Of a stretch of DNA of 49,027 bases, positions 25,555 through 33,462 are shown in pieces. Source of the DNA: an uncultured Opitutaceae bacterium (GTDB lineage: Bacteria > Verrucomicrobiota > Verrucomicrobiia > Opitutales > Opitutaceae); NCBI GenBank assembly GCA_903916755.1, contig CAIWXW010000116.1, positions 1 to 49,027 on the forward strand, given 5' to 3'. The notes under the pieces were generated by a model. That model saw only the letters and a program-made list of their open reading frames with translations. It had not been told where the DNA came from and did no database searches. The position numbers were made by a program, and so were the translations under genes. Within the stretch, counting starts at the first letter, position 1. Each line of letters starts with the position of its first letter.

Positions 25555-27351
25555 CTAGTTGTTCTTCAGGACCTGGATGAAGGCATCGGAGGGAATCGAG
25601 ACCTTGCCAAACTGTTTCATCTTCTTTTTGCCCTCCTTCTGCTTCTCGAGCAGCTTGCGCTTCCGGCTGATGTCGCCGCCGTAGCACTTGGAGGTCACGT
25701 CCTTGCGCATGGCCTTGACGTTGTCCCGGGCGATGATCTTGCCGCCGATGGCGGCCTGGACGGCGATGGTGAACATCTGGGGCGGGATGATCTCGGCCAG
25801 CTTCTCGCACAGCGCGCGGCCGCGGGTCTCGGCCTTGTCGCGGTGGACGATGGTCGCGAACGCGTCGACCGGGTCGGTGTTGACCAGGATCTCCATCTTG
25901 ATCAGGTCGGCGGCGCGGTAGTCGGCCAGCTCGTAGTCCATCGAGCCGTAGCCGTGGGTCAGGCTCTTCAGCCGGTCGTTGAAATCGACCAGGATCTCGT
26001 TGAGCGGGAGCAGGCAGGTCAGCATCACCCGCTTGTCGTCCAGCGTGTCGGTCTGCTGGACGATGCCGCGCTTCTCCATCACCAGCGAGAGCATGTCGCC
26101 CATCGCATCGTTGGGAATGTGGATCGACGCGGTGATCATCGGCTCGCGGATCTCGATGAAGGTGCCGGGATCCGGCAGGTTGACCGGATTGTCCACCTCG
26201 AGGATCTCACCGTTGTGCTTCACCACCTGGTAGATGACGCTCGGGTAGGTGGAGATGATCTCGACGTCGTGCTCGCGGCGCACCCGCTCCTGGATGATCT
26301 CCATGTGGAGGAGGCCGAGGAAGCCGCAGCGGAAGCCGAAGCCCAGGGCCACCGAGGTCTCCTGCGAATAGACAAAGGCGGCGTCGTTGAGCTGCAGGCG
26401 GCCGAGTGCCGCCTTCAGCTTCTCGTAGTCGGAGGCCTCGATCGGGTACAGGCCGCAGAACACCATCGGGCGGACCTCCTTGTAGCCCGGCAGCATGTCG
26501 GTGGCGGGCCGCGAGGCCAGCGTGACGGTGTCGCCCGTCTTCACTTCCGACGGGTCCTTGATGCTCGAGACGATGTAGCCCACGTCGCCGGCCCCCAGGC
26601 TCGCGATCTTCTCCATCTTGGGGCGGAAGACGCCGACTTCCTTCACGTCGGCCTTCTGGCCCGTGCTCATCAGCATCATCATGTCGCCGGCCTTGATCGC
26701 GCCCGAGAACACACGGGCGTAGGCGATCACGCCGCGGTAGGAGTCGTAGATCGAGTCGAAAATGAGGGCGCGCGTCTGCGGATATTCCGTCCAGCGCGGC
26801 GGGGGGATCCGCTGCACCACCGCCTCGAGGATGTCCTCGATGCCGATGCCGGACTTGCCGCTGGCGAGAATCGCCTCCTCCGCCGGGATCGCGAGGATGT
26901 CCTCGAGCTGCTTCAGGCAGAGCTCCAGGTTGGCGCTCGGCAGGTCGATCTTGTTGATGACCGGGATGACCTTGAGCTGCTGGCCGAAGGCCAGGTGCGC
27001 ATTGGCCACCGTCTGCGCCTCGACGCCCTGCGCCGCGTCGATCAGGAGGACCGCGCCCTCGCAGGCGGCCAGGCTCCGCGAGACCTCGTAGGAGAAGTCC
27101 ACGTGGCCCGGCGTGTCCATCAGGTTCAGCTTGTAGGACTTCCCGTCCTTCGCCCGGTAGGTCATCGTGACCGGGTGGCTCTTGATGGTGATCCCGCGCT
27201 CGCGCTCGAGGTCCATCGAGTCGAGGTGCTGGTCGGTCATGACCCGCTGCTCGATCGTGTTGGTGTGCTCGAGGATCCGGTCGGAAAGCGTGGTCTTGCC
27301 GTGGTCGACGTGCGCAATGATGCAGAAATTACGGGTGAGCGGCTCGGACAC
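25555..27351 (-). CDS. lepA: Elongation factor 4 (back-translocating GTPase)
   Basis: This 598-residue translational GTPase has AHVDHGKTTLSDRIL (G1), RERGITIKSHPV (G2), DTPGHVDF (G3) and NKIDLPSA (G4), and a C-terminal LepA-specific domain (YGSMDYELADYR, GGDISRKRKLLEKQKEGKKKMK). Length matches LepA. I take the GTG at 27349-27351 as start, as it lies a few residues before the conserved TRNFCIIAHVDHGK. The bases before it are CCTTCCTCCC, with no Shine-Dalgarno motif. The start is 10 bases after the fabD stop, and lepB follows, the common lepA-lepB order. Confidence 0.98.
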   Translation of the reverse strand: MSEPLTRNFCIIAHVDHGKTTLSDRILEHTNTIEQRVMTDQHLDSMDLERERGITIKSHPVTMTYRAKDGKSYKLNLMDTPGHVDFSYEVSRSLAACEGAVLLIDAAQGVEAQTVANAHLAFGQQLKVIPVINKIDLPSANLELCLKQLEDILAIPAEEAILASGKSGIGIEDILEAVVQRIPPPRWTEYPQTRALIFDSIYDSYRGVIAYARVFSGAIKAGDMMMLMSTGQKADVKEVGVFRPKMEKIASLGAGDVGYIVSSIKDPSEVKTGDTVTLASRPATDMLPGYKEVRPMVFCGLYPIEASDYEKLKAALGRLQLNDAAFVYSQETSVALGFGFRCGFLGLLHMEIIQERVRREHDVEIISTYPSVIYQVVKHNGEILEVDNPVNLPDPGTFIEIREPMITASIHIPNDAMGDMLSLVMEKRGIVQQTDTLDDKRVMLTCLLPLNEILVDFNDRLKSLTHGYGSMDYELADYRAADLIKMEILVNTDPVDAFATIVHRDKAETRGRALCEKLAEIIPPQMFTIAVQAAIGGKIIARDNVKAMRKDVTSKCYGGDISRKRKLLEKQKEGKKKMKQFGKVSIPSDAFIQVLKNN

Positions 27352-27361
27352 GGGAGGAAGG

Positions 27362-28282
27362 TTAGGCGATGCGGAGGGCGGCCAGGTCGGCGAACTCGCT
27401 GGCGGTCTTGACCGGCCAGCTCTTGTCGGTGCGGCGGACGAGCCCGGCCAGGACGGCACCCGGCCCGAGCTCCCAGAATTCCGTGGCGCCCGCGGCCACC
27501 ACGCTGCGCAGGCAGTCCTCCCAAAGGACGGAGGAAACGAGCTGCCGCCCGAGGGCGGTCTTGATCGCCGACGGATCGGCGATGGCCTGGCCGGTGGTGT
27601 TCGTGAAGACGGGGAACCGGGGGGCAGAGAACGGTACGGCCTCGAGGTAGGCGGAGAAAGCCGCGCGGGCCGGCTCCATCAGGCGGCTGTGGTAGGCGCC
27701 GGCCACGTTGAGCGGAATCACCTTCTTCATGCCGCGGGCCTTGGCGGCGGCGACCGCCGCGTCGATCCGGGCTTTTTCGCCTGAAATGATGATCTGGCCC
27801 GGAGCGTTGAAATTGGCGGCCTCGACGTGGAACTCCGCGCAGAGCTCGGCCACCTTGGCCCGGTCCTCGCCGATCACGGCCGCCATCCCGCCCACCGTCT
27901 GCTCGCAGGCCTGCTGCATCAGCCGGCCGCGCTCGGCCACGATCCGCAGGCCGGTCGCAAAGTCATAGACGCCCGCCGCCGCGTAGGCGGTCAGCTCTCC
28001 CAGGCTCAGGCCCAGGGCGTAGCCCGGCTGGAAAATCCCGCCATGGCTCTCGCGCAGGGCGGCCAGCAGCGCCAGCCCGTGGACGTACAGCGCCGGCTGG
28101 CAGACCTTGGTCTGGGTCAATTCCGCCTCGGGTCCCTCGAAGCTCAGCCGGGCGAGATCCCAGCCCAGCACCTGGTTAGCCTCTTCATAGAGGGCGCGGG
28201 CCACCGGCGAGGCGCCGGCCAGCGTTGCCCCCATGCCCACTTTCTGGGCTCCCTGACCTGCAAAGAGAAGTGCGAGTGCCAT
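27362..28282 (-). CDS. fabD: Malonyl-CoA:ACP transacylase
   Basis: This 306-residue protein transfers malonyl groups from CoA to acyl carrier protein for fatty acid synthesis. It begins LLFAGQGAQKVGMG, has the nucleophile elbow GLSLGE (Ser93) and the catalytic His198 in AYHSRLM, and ends with ELGPGAVLAGLVRRT. All fit FabD at normal length. It leads the fabD-lepA-lepB cluster. The other fab genes are not in the window. Confidence 0.96.
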   Translation of the reverse strand: MALALLFAGQGAQKVGMGATLAGASPVARALYEEANQVLGWDLARLSFEGPEAELTQTKVCQPALYVHGLALLAALRESHGGIFQPGYALGLSLGELTAYAAAGVYDFATGLRIVAERGRLMQQACEQTVGGMAAVIGEDRAKVAELCAEFHVEAANFNAPGQIIISGEKARIDAAVAAAKARGMKKVIPLNVAGAYHSRLMEPARAAFSAYLEAVPFSAPRFPVFTNTTGQAIADPSAIKTALGRQLVSSVLWEDCLRSVVAAGATEFWELGPGAVLAGLVRRTDKSWPVKTASEFADLAALRIA

Positions 28283-28443
28283 GTGATAAGACGGCCGATC
28301 CGTGCCAAGACCGGTAAAGGAAGAGCGAAGATCGTTCCGGGCACGGCCACAAGCTTTTCAGGCCGGCCGGGCCCGAAAACCGCCCCGGGGCGAAAATCGG
28401 CTTTCGTCTTTGGCGGTTTGCCGAGTAGGCTGTCTTTCCTTCC

Positions 28444-29337
28444 ATGAAGCTTCGCCCTCTCACCGGCACTCTCACCGCCATGGTCACGCCGTTTCGCCGC
28501 GGCGAGGTCGCCTACGACGAGATCCGGAAGTTCGTCGATTTTCAGATCAAGGGGGGCGTGGACGGCCTGGTTCCGGTCGGCACGACCGGAGAATCCCCCA
28601 CCCTTTCCCACGGCGAGCACCTGGATGTGGTCCGGGCGGTCATCGCCGCAACCCGGGGCCGCGTGCCCGTCGTGGCCGGCACCGGCTCGAACGCGACCAG
28701 CGAGGCCGTGGAACTCACCCGGCTGGCCCACGAGGCCGGCGCCGACGCCATGCTGGCCGTCACCCCCTATTACAACAAGCCGAGCCAGGAAGGGCTCTTC
28801 CGGCACTTCTGCGCGGTGGCCGAGGCGACCGACCGGCCGACCATCCTCTACTCGATCCCCGGCCGCTGCGTGGTCGAGATCGGCGTCCCCCTGATGGAGC
28901 GGCTGCGCGCGCGCTATGCCCATGTGGCCTGGATCAAGGAAGCCGGCGGCAGCGTCGACCGGGTGGACCAGCTGAAGCAGGCGCTGGGCCGGGACCTCAC
29001 CGTCCTGAGCGGCGACGATTCCCTCACGCTGCCCTTCATGGCGGTCGGCGGCGAGGGCGTGATCAGTGTCGCCTCCAACCTCTTTGTCCGCGAGGTCAGC
29101 ACCATGGTCCGCGCGGCCCTGGCCGGCGACTACGCGGCCGCCCGCAAGCTGCACCGCCGCATGTATCCGCTCTTCCGCGGCCTCTTCATCGAGCCCAATC
29201 CCACGCCGATCAAGTATGCGATGGCGCGGGCGGGCGTGATCTCGTCGGCCGAGGTCCGGGCCCCGCTTTGCGAGATGGGCGCAGACCACCGGGCCGGCCT
29301 CAACCGGCTGCTCGCCGCGCACCGGCGCTCCCGCTAA
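28444..29337 (+). CDS. dapA: 4-hydroxy-tetrahydrodipicolinate synthase
   Basis: This 297-residue aldolase-type enzyme condenses pyruvate with aspartate semialdehyde in the lysine and diaminopimelate pathway. GTTGESPTLSHGEH and VTPYYNKPSQEGLFRHF are typical. The Schiff-base lysine is Lys165 in WIKEAGGS and the catalytic tyrosine is Tyr136 in YSIPGR. The usual YNxPxRT motif has Ser and Cys in place of Asn and Thr, a mild variation. dapB follows 9 bases later. The leader reads TGTCTTTCCTTCC directly before the ATG. Confidence 0.96.
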   Translation: MKLRPLTGTLTAMVTPFRRGEVAYDEIRKFVDFQIKGGVDGLVPVGTTGESPTLSHGEHLDVVRAVIAATRGRVPVVAGTGSNATSEAVELTRLAHEAGADAMLAVTPYYNKPSQEGLFRHFCAVAEATDRPTILYSIPGRCVVEIGVPLMERLRARYAHVAWIKEAGGSVDRVDQLKQALGRDLTVLSGDDSLTLPFMAVGGEGVISVASNLFVREVSTMVRAALAGDYAAARKLHRRMYPLFRGLFIEPNPTPIKYAMARAGVISSAEVRAPLCEMGADHRAGLNRLLAAHRRSR

Positions 29338-29346
29338 CCTCCCGCC

Positions 29347-30078
29347 ATGGCGCTCACCGTTCTCATCAATGGGGCCAAGGGGCGGATGGGCCAGGCCCTC
29401 GCCGCCGCGGCGCCGGAATTCGGGGTGACGATCGGGGCGGCCGTCGACCAGGGCGATGACCTGGGCGCCAGGCTCTCCGCCTGCGACGTCGCCATCGACT
29501 TCAGCTCCCATGCCGCCACCCGCCCCTTCCTCGAGGCCGCGGTCGCGCAGCGCAAGCCCGTCGTCATCGGCACCACCGGCCACGCCGCCGCGGAAAAGGC
29601 GGCGCTGCTCGCCCTCGCCCGCCAGGTCCCGTGCGTCTGGGCCGGCAACTTCTCGGTGGGCGTGAACCTCCTCTTCGCCCTGGTTCGCCGGGCGGCCCGC
29701 ACCCTCGGCGCCGACTATGACGCCGAGGTGATCGAGATGCACCACCGCTTCAAGAAGGATGCGCCGAGCGGCACCGCCGCCCGCCTGCTCGAGATCATTC
29801 TCGAGGAGCGGAAACTCGACGCGGCGGCGCTGCGGCACGGCCGCGAGGGCATCACCGGGGAACGCACCCCCACGGAGGTCGGCGTCCACGCGCTCCGCGG
29901 CGGCGACGTCATCGGGGACCATACCGTGCTCTTTGCGGCCCTGGGCGAGCGCGTCGAGCTCACCCACAAGGCGAGCGACCGCGCGATCTTCGCCCGCGGG
30001 GCCCTGCGCGCGGCCCAGTGGGTGGTCGGCCAGCCGCCGGGCGTCTATGACATGCAGGACGTCCTGGGCCTGAAGTGA
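29347..30078 (+). CDS. dapB: 4-hydroxy-tetrahydrodipicolinate reductase
   Basis: This 243-residue enzyme is the NAD(P)H-dependent next step after DapA. It has the dinucleotide motif NGAKGRMGQAL, the IGTTGH segment and the catalytic HHRFKKDAPSGTA region. The C-terminal HTVLFAALGERVELTHKASDRAIFA is characteristic. It is somewhat shorter than E. coli DapB (273), as in many bacteria. It lies between dapA and ruvA; its TGA overlaps the ruvA GTG as GTGA. Confidence 0.96.
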   Translation: MALTVLINGAKGRMGQALAAAAPEFGVTIGAAVDQGDDLGARLSACDVAIDFSSHAATRPFLEAAVAQRKPVVIGTTGHAAAEKAALLALARQVPCVWAGNFSVGVNLLFALVRRAARTLGADYDAEVIEMHHRFKKDAPSGTAARLLEIILEERKLDAAALRHGREGITGERTPTEVGVHALRGGDVIGDHTVLFAALGERVELTHKASDRAIFARGALRAAQWVVGQPPGVYDMQDVLGLK

Positions 30079-30674
30079 TCACCTCCCTCCAGGGCACGCT
30101 GGCCTCGTCCGGGCCGCTCTCGGCGGTCATCGAATTGAACGGGCTCGGCTACGAGGTGCACATCCCGGTCACAACCGCGGAAAAGCTGCCGCTCCCGGGC
30201 TCGGCCGTGAAGCTCCACACGGTCGTCATCTACCGCGAGGATGCGCAGACGCTCTATGGCTTCGCCACGCCGGCCGAGCGGGACTTTTTCCGGCTGATGA
30301 TCGACCATGTCACCGGCATCGGCCCGAAGGTCGGCCTCAGCATCCTCAGCCGTCTCTCCCTGCCGCTCCTGGAAAGCGCCATCCGGACGGGCGACGTCGC
30401 CACGCTGGCCCAATGCCCGGGGATCGGCCGGAAGACCGCCGAGCGGCTGGTCGTCGAGTTGCGCGCCCGGCTGGGCGCCATCGACGCCGGGACGCCCGTT
30501 GACGGCGCGGCCGCCGCCGCGGCCGATTCCAGCCCCCATCGCGACGCGGTCGCGGCGCTGATGGCCTTGGGCTACAAGCCGGCCATGGCCGACGAGGCGG
30601 TCCGCCGGGCGGCCCTCACCCTCGGGCCGGGCGCGGCCACGGAGGCCCTGGTCAAGAAGGCGCTGGCCGGCTGA
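30075..30674 (+). CDS. ruvA: Holliday junction branch migration complex subunit RuvA
   Basis: This 199-residue protein starts at a GTG that overlaps the dapB stop. It has the N-terminal OB-fold (LEGTLASSG-like opening, ELNGLGYEVHIP, VVIYREDAQTLYGFA) and two helix-hairpin-helix motifs (VTGIGPKVGLSIL, CPGIGRKTAERLVVEL). A Pro/Ala-rich linker leads to the C-terminal domain that contacts RuvB (ALMALGYKPAMADEAV). It binds four-way DNA junctions with RuvB and RuvC. Neither ruvB nor ruvC is adjacent, and the gene is coupled to a lysine pathway gene instead. Confidence 0.96.
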   Translation: MITSLQGTLASSGPLSAVIELNGLGYEVHIPVTTAEKLPLPGSAVKLHTVVIYREDAQTLYGFATPAERDFFRLMIDHVTGIGPKVGLSILSRLSLPLLESAIRTGDVATLAQCPGIGRKTAERLVVELRARLGAIDAGTPVDGAAAAAADSSPHRDAVAALMALGYKPAMADEAVRRAALTLGPGAATEALVKKALAG

Positions 30675-30680
30675 CCGGCC

Positions 30681-31319
30681 TCAGCGCTGGAACTTGAAGG
30701 CCGACATCTCCGTCTGGATCGGGTCGCCGGGGTGCTCAACCCCCAGGCGGTTGTCCAGGTCGAGGGCCGGCTTCGCGTAAAGGTAGGGTGTCGCCGCCTG
30801 CCGCGCGATCGGCGTCAGCCGCACCTGCTGCATCCAGGCAAACTGCCCGCTCGGGTCCGACGCGGGAAAAAGGACGTTCGAGGCGGCTAGTTCCGTCTTC
30901 GGAGCCAGGCCCCGGGCGACGAAGACCGGCTGGAAGTCGCTGCGGACGGGCGCGCGGCCCGCCGGCGCGCTCTGCGCGACCGCCGGCGCGGCGGGCGCGG
31001 CCGGCCCGGACGCGGGGTGCAGGTGGGTGAAGATCGCCAGGGCGGCGCAGGCGGCGGCCATGAACCCGCCGGCCCAGAGGCCGGTGTGGCTGCGGGGGGG
31101 CGCGTAGACCGTGCCGGAGCGGACGGCGCGCACGGGCGCCTCGTCCTGGAACTGGTCGGAAAGGACGACGCATGCCTTCTGCATCTGGCAGTATTGGCGA
31201 TAGATCGCCCGCCGCGCGGGATCGCGCGTCACCTCGGCCTCGAGCATCGCCGCATCCTCCGGGCTGATCTCGTGGTCGAGATACAGGTTCAGGAGTTCGA
31301 TGAATTCTGAATTTTTCAT
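30681..31319 (-). CDS. Probable anti-sigma factor, membrane-anchored
   Basis: This 212-residue protein has an N-terminal helical region (FIELLNLYLDHEISPEDAAMLE) resembling the sigma-binding domain of anti-sigma factors. It contains Y-C-x5-C rather than the zinc H-x3-C-x2-C motif. A single hydrophobic segment follows (about 81-98, GLWAGGFMAAACAALAIF), then a long Ala/Pro-rich exported region. Its ATG overlaps the sigma factor stop as ATGA, the standard arrangement for an ECF sigma and its membrane partner. Function is inferred from architecture and position. Confidence 0.7.
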   Translation of the reverse strand: MKNSEFIELLNLYLDHEISPEDAAMLEAEVTRDPARRAIYRQYCQMQKACVVLSDQFQDEAPVRAVRSGTVYAPPRSHTGLWAGGFMAAACAALAIFTHLHPASGPAAPAAPAVAQSAPAGRAPVRSDFQPVFVARGLAPKTELAASNVLFPASDPSGQFAWMQQVRLTPIARQAATPYLYAKPALDLDNRLGVEHPGDPIQTEMSAFKFQR

Positions 31320-31912
31320 TTAAAGTCTTCTCCCAGCTTGGACCGCAGGCTCTCGCGGGCCCGCGCAATCCGGCTTTTGACGGTCCCGACCGAGATTTTC
31401 AGGATCTCGGCGATCTCCTCGTAGGAATGATTCTTCACGTTGCGCAGGATCAGGATCTCCCGATGCTTGGCGCTCAAGCGCTCCATCCCGGTCCCGATCC
31501 GCGACACAAATTCCTGCGTGACGGTGATGTCGTCCGGCGTCTCGACCTGGGCGGGGATGATCTCGGCCAGGGTCATGTCGTTGTCGGGCCCGATCGGGCT
31601 GTCGAAGGAGATCGATTGGTCCCGCTTCCGGCGCCACCAATACCAGTACCGGTTGCGGGCGAGATTGGTCGCGATCTGGTACAGCCAGGTCGAAAAGGCC
31701 GATTCGCCACGGAAATTCTCCAGCCCGCGGTGCGCCCGGATGAAGGCATCCTGGGTCACCTCCTCCGCATCCTGGGGATTGCGGAGCAGCTGGTTGACCA
31801 TGGCGTAGATGCGCACCCAATAGCGCGTAACCATTTCATCGAAGGCGGACTTATCGCCATTCTTGAAACGGTCCACGAGCAGTCGATCAAGAGCAACTTC
31901 CTGGGCTTTCAT
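31316..31912 (-). CDS. ECF-type RNA polymerase sigma factor
   Basis: This 198-residue sigma-70 family ECF factor has region 2 (DAEEVTQDAFIRAHRGL, FSTWLYQIATNLARNRYWYWW) and region 4 (LSAKHREILILRNVKNHSYEE, SVGTVKSRIARARESLR). I take the ATG at 31912. A TTG at 31972 would put the start inside the -10 box of the promoter found just upstream, so it is unlikely. It is coupled to the downstream anti-sigma gene. It probably controls an envelope or stress regulon; no target can be read here. Confidence 0.93.
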   Translation of the reverse strand: MKAQEVALDRLLVDRFKNGDKSAFDEMVTRYWVRIYAMVNQLLRNPQDAEEVTQDAFIRAHRGLENFRGESAFSTWLYQIATNLARNRYWYWWRRKRDQSISFDSPIGPDNDMTLAEIIPAQVETPDDITVTQEFVSRIGTGMERLSAKHREILILRNVKNHSYEEIAEILKISVGTVKSRIARARESLRSKLGEDFK

Positions 31913-31971
31913 CGTTAAACGTTCTGCCTCGGTGTGATGCTGATACTGCTGAAATGTTCCCACTGTTTTCA

Positions 31972-32000
31972 AGGATACCCGCCGGCGCCCGAACGGTCAA
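31972..32000 (-). promoter_or_regulatory. Sigma-70-like promoter for the ECF sigma operon
   Basis: On the minus strand, TTGACC (plus 31995-32000) and TATCCT (plus 31972-31977) are separated by 17 bases. Transcription would start about 7 bases further, giving a leader of roughly 50 to 55 bases before the ATG at 31912. This suggests basal transcription by the housekeeping polymerase. No clear ECF-type GGAAC promoter for autoregulation is evident. Confidence 0.55.
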
Positions 32001-32058
32001 CGCCGAGGCCCCGGCCCGAGGAAAAAAATCTTGCAAATAGCTGAGCGGCAAATCCATT

Positions 32059-32064
32059 TATACC
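32059..32064 (+). promoter_or_regulatory. Possible -10 box of tRNA-Lys
   Basis: TATACC sits 17 bases before the tRNA in a short AT-rich patch. No good -35 box is found at the usual spacing (a TTGCAA lies 22 bases upstream), so this is tentative. Confidence 0.3.
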
Positions 32065-32080
32065 CTTTGCCTTGGACTGA

Positions 32081-32155
32081 GGGCTGGTAGCTCAATGGTA
32101 GAGCAGCGTCCTTTTAAGTCGTTGGTTCTGGGTTCGAATCCCAGCCAGCCCACCA
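32081..32155 (+). tRNA. tRNA-Lys (anticodon UUU)
   Basis: The sequence folds as a full cloverleaf: 7-base-pair acceptor (GGGCTGG with CCAGCCC), D arm GCTC/GAGC, anticodon loop CTTTTAA with TTT at 32113-32115, T arm CTGGG/CCCAG with loop TTCGAAT, and an encoded 3' CCA (32153-32155). The anticodon stem GCGTC/GTCGT has a U-U mismatch (32109 with 32119) and a terminal G-U pair, unusual but compatible with folding. The response regulator gene begins 16 bases downstream, so the two may share a transcript. Confidence 0.95.
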
Positions 32156-32171
32156 GCCGAGTTTTCTGTCA

Positions 32172-32819
32172 ATGAAGCGCCTTGTCATCATCGAAGACCA
32201 AACAGCCATTCGCGAGATGCTGGCGGAGATGGTGCGATTGGACAATCAATTCAAGCTGGTCGGCGAGGCCGGCGACGGCCAGACCGCCCTCCAGCTCTGC
32301 CTCGACGTGAAGCCGGACGTCGCCGTCCTCGACGCCAAACTGCCCGGTCTGAACGGCGTGGACCTCCTGCGGCGCCTGGGCAAGCGGCTCCCCAATCTCC
32401 GCGTCCTCGCCTTTTCCGGCTATGAGAACCCGGTCCTCGTCCGCGAGATGATCGAGGCCGGCGCGCACGGCTTCGTCGAGAAGACGGCCGGCCTGAGCGA
32501 GTTCCGGCGGGGTCTCGAGATGGTCGCCGCCGGCGGCACCTACTTCGGTCCGGCGGTGGCCGCGCTCCTGCGCGACGTCGTGGCCCATCCGACCGCGAGC
32601 GGCTCCCCCGACTTCCTGACCGACCGCGAGCGCGAGATCCTCAAGCTCGTGGTCGAAAGCCACAGCAGCAAGGACGTGGCCGCCAAGCTCGGGATCAGCA
32701 TGAAGACGGTCGACAACCACCGCTCGAACCTCATGCGGAAGCTCAACCTGCACGACGTGGCGAGCCTGACCCGTTATGCCATCACGATCGGGCTGATCGA
32801 TCCCAAGAACGCGCGGTGA
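32172..32819 (+). CDS. NarL/FixJ-family response regulator
   Basis: This 215-residue two-domain regulator has a receiver domain (about 1-125) with acidic residues E8-D9, phospho-acceptor Asp54 in VAVLDAKLPGLNG, and Lys in FVEKTAG. A LuxR-type helix-turn-helix follows (about 150-210; LTDREREILKLVVES, KLGISMKTVDNHRSNLMRKL). No histidine kinase gene lies nearby, so it is an orphan regulator in this window. It begins 16 bases after tRNA-Lys. The gene has no Shine-Dalgarno motif (TTTTCTGTCA before ATG). Its targets are unknown. Confidence 0.93.
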   Translation: MKRLVIIEDQTAIREMLAEMVRLDNQFKLVGEAGDGQTALQLCLDVKPDVAVLDAKLPGLNGVDLLRRLGKRLPNLRVLAFSGYENPVLVREMIEAGAHGFVEKTAGLSEFRRGLEMVAAGGTYFGPAVAALLRDVVAHPTASGSPDFLTDREREILKLVVESHSSKDVAAKLGISMKTVDNHRSNLMRKLNLHDVASLTRYAITIGLIDPKNAR

Positions 32820-32896
32820 CACTGGCGATTTTGCGGCTTGCGTGCGAAACTTGCTCCGCGTAACCAACTTCCGGCCCGTCGCCTCCCCTTAATTCC

Positions 32897-33457
32897 ATGA
32901 AATCCGCCTCGAAGCACTTCGTCCTCCTCCTTTCCGCCGTAGCCCTCCTCGCCGGCTGCTCCAAGAAGCCCATGCGCCCCGATCCCAGCGCGACCTTGAT
33001 CGGGCCCCAGGGGGCGGGCGGCGCCGGCAACGGCCTGAATCCGACGGACGTGGCGACCAACCCCGATGCGGCCGGCCTGCAGAGCCGCGGCGCCGGGGAC
33101 TTCGACGCCAATGGCCAGCTCCGCGGCGCCCTCGAGCCCGTCTACTTCGACTTCAATCTCTCCAGCCTGAAGGCCAGCGAGCGCCCGAAGCTTGCGGCCG
33201 CCAAGGAATACCTCGCCAAGAATCCCCAGTACCGCCTGCTCCTCGAGGGCCATTGCGACTGGCGTGGCACCTCCGAGTACAACCTGGGCCTGGGTGACCG
33301 CCGCGCCAACGAGACGAAGAAGTACCTGACGACCCTGGGCGTCGACGCGAGCAAGCTTGAGACCCTCTCCAAGGGCAGCGAAGAGGCGCAAAAGGGCGCC
33401 GACGCCGCCACGATGGAGAAGGACCGCCGGGTCGACCTGGTCGTCCTGAAGCAGTAG
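32897..33457 (+). CDS. Pal/OmpA-like peptidoglycan-associated lipoprotein
   Basis: This 186-residue lipoprotein has lipobox LAGC (Cys21), a Gly/Asn/Pro-rich linker, and an OmpA-like peptidoglycan-binding domain from about residue 75. The domain shows VYFDFNLSSL, LEGHCDWRGTSEYNLGLGDRRAN and a C-terminal KDRRVDLVVL. It matches Pal in layout and anchors the outer membrane to peptidoglycan. The tolB and tol genes are not adjacent. The leader is pyrimidine-rich (CGCCTCCCC). Confidence 0.9.
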   Translation: MKSASKHFVLLLSAVALLAGCSKKPMRPDPSATLIGPQGAGGAGNGLNPTDVATNPDAAGLQSRGAGDFDANGQLRGALEPVYFDFNLSSLKASERPKLAAAKEYLAKNPQYRLLLEGHCDWRGTSEYNLGLGDRRANETKKYLTTLGVDASKLETLSKGSEEAQKGADAATMEKDRRVDLVVLKQ

Positions 33458-33462
33458 GCGCC

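Noticed and set aside
28283-28443. A possible lysine riboswitch before dapA
   Set aside because: The gap is 161 bases, shared with the divergent fabD, and shows none of the conserved helices; it is also too short for a lysine riboswitch.
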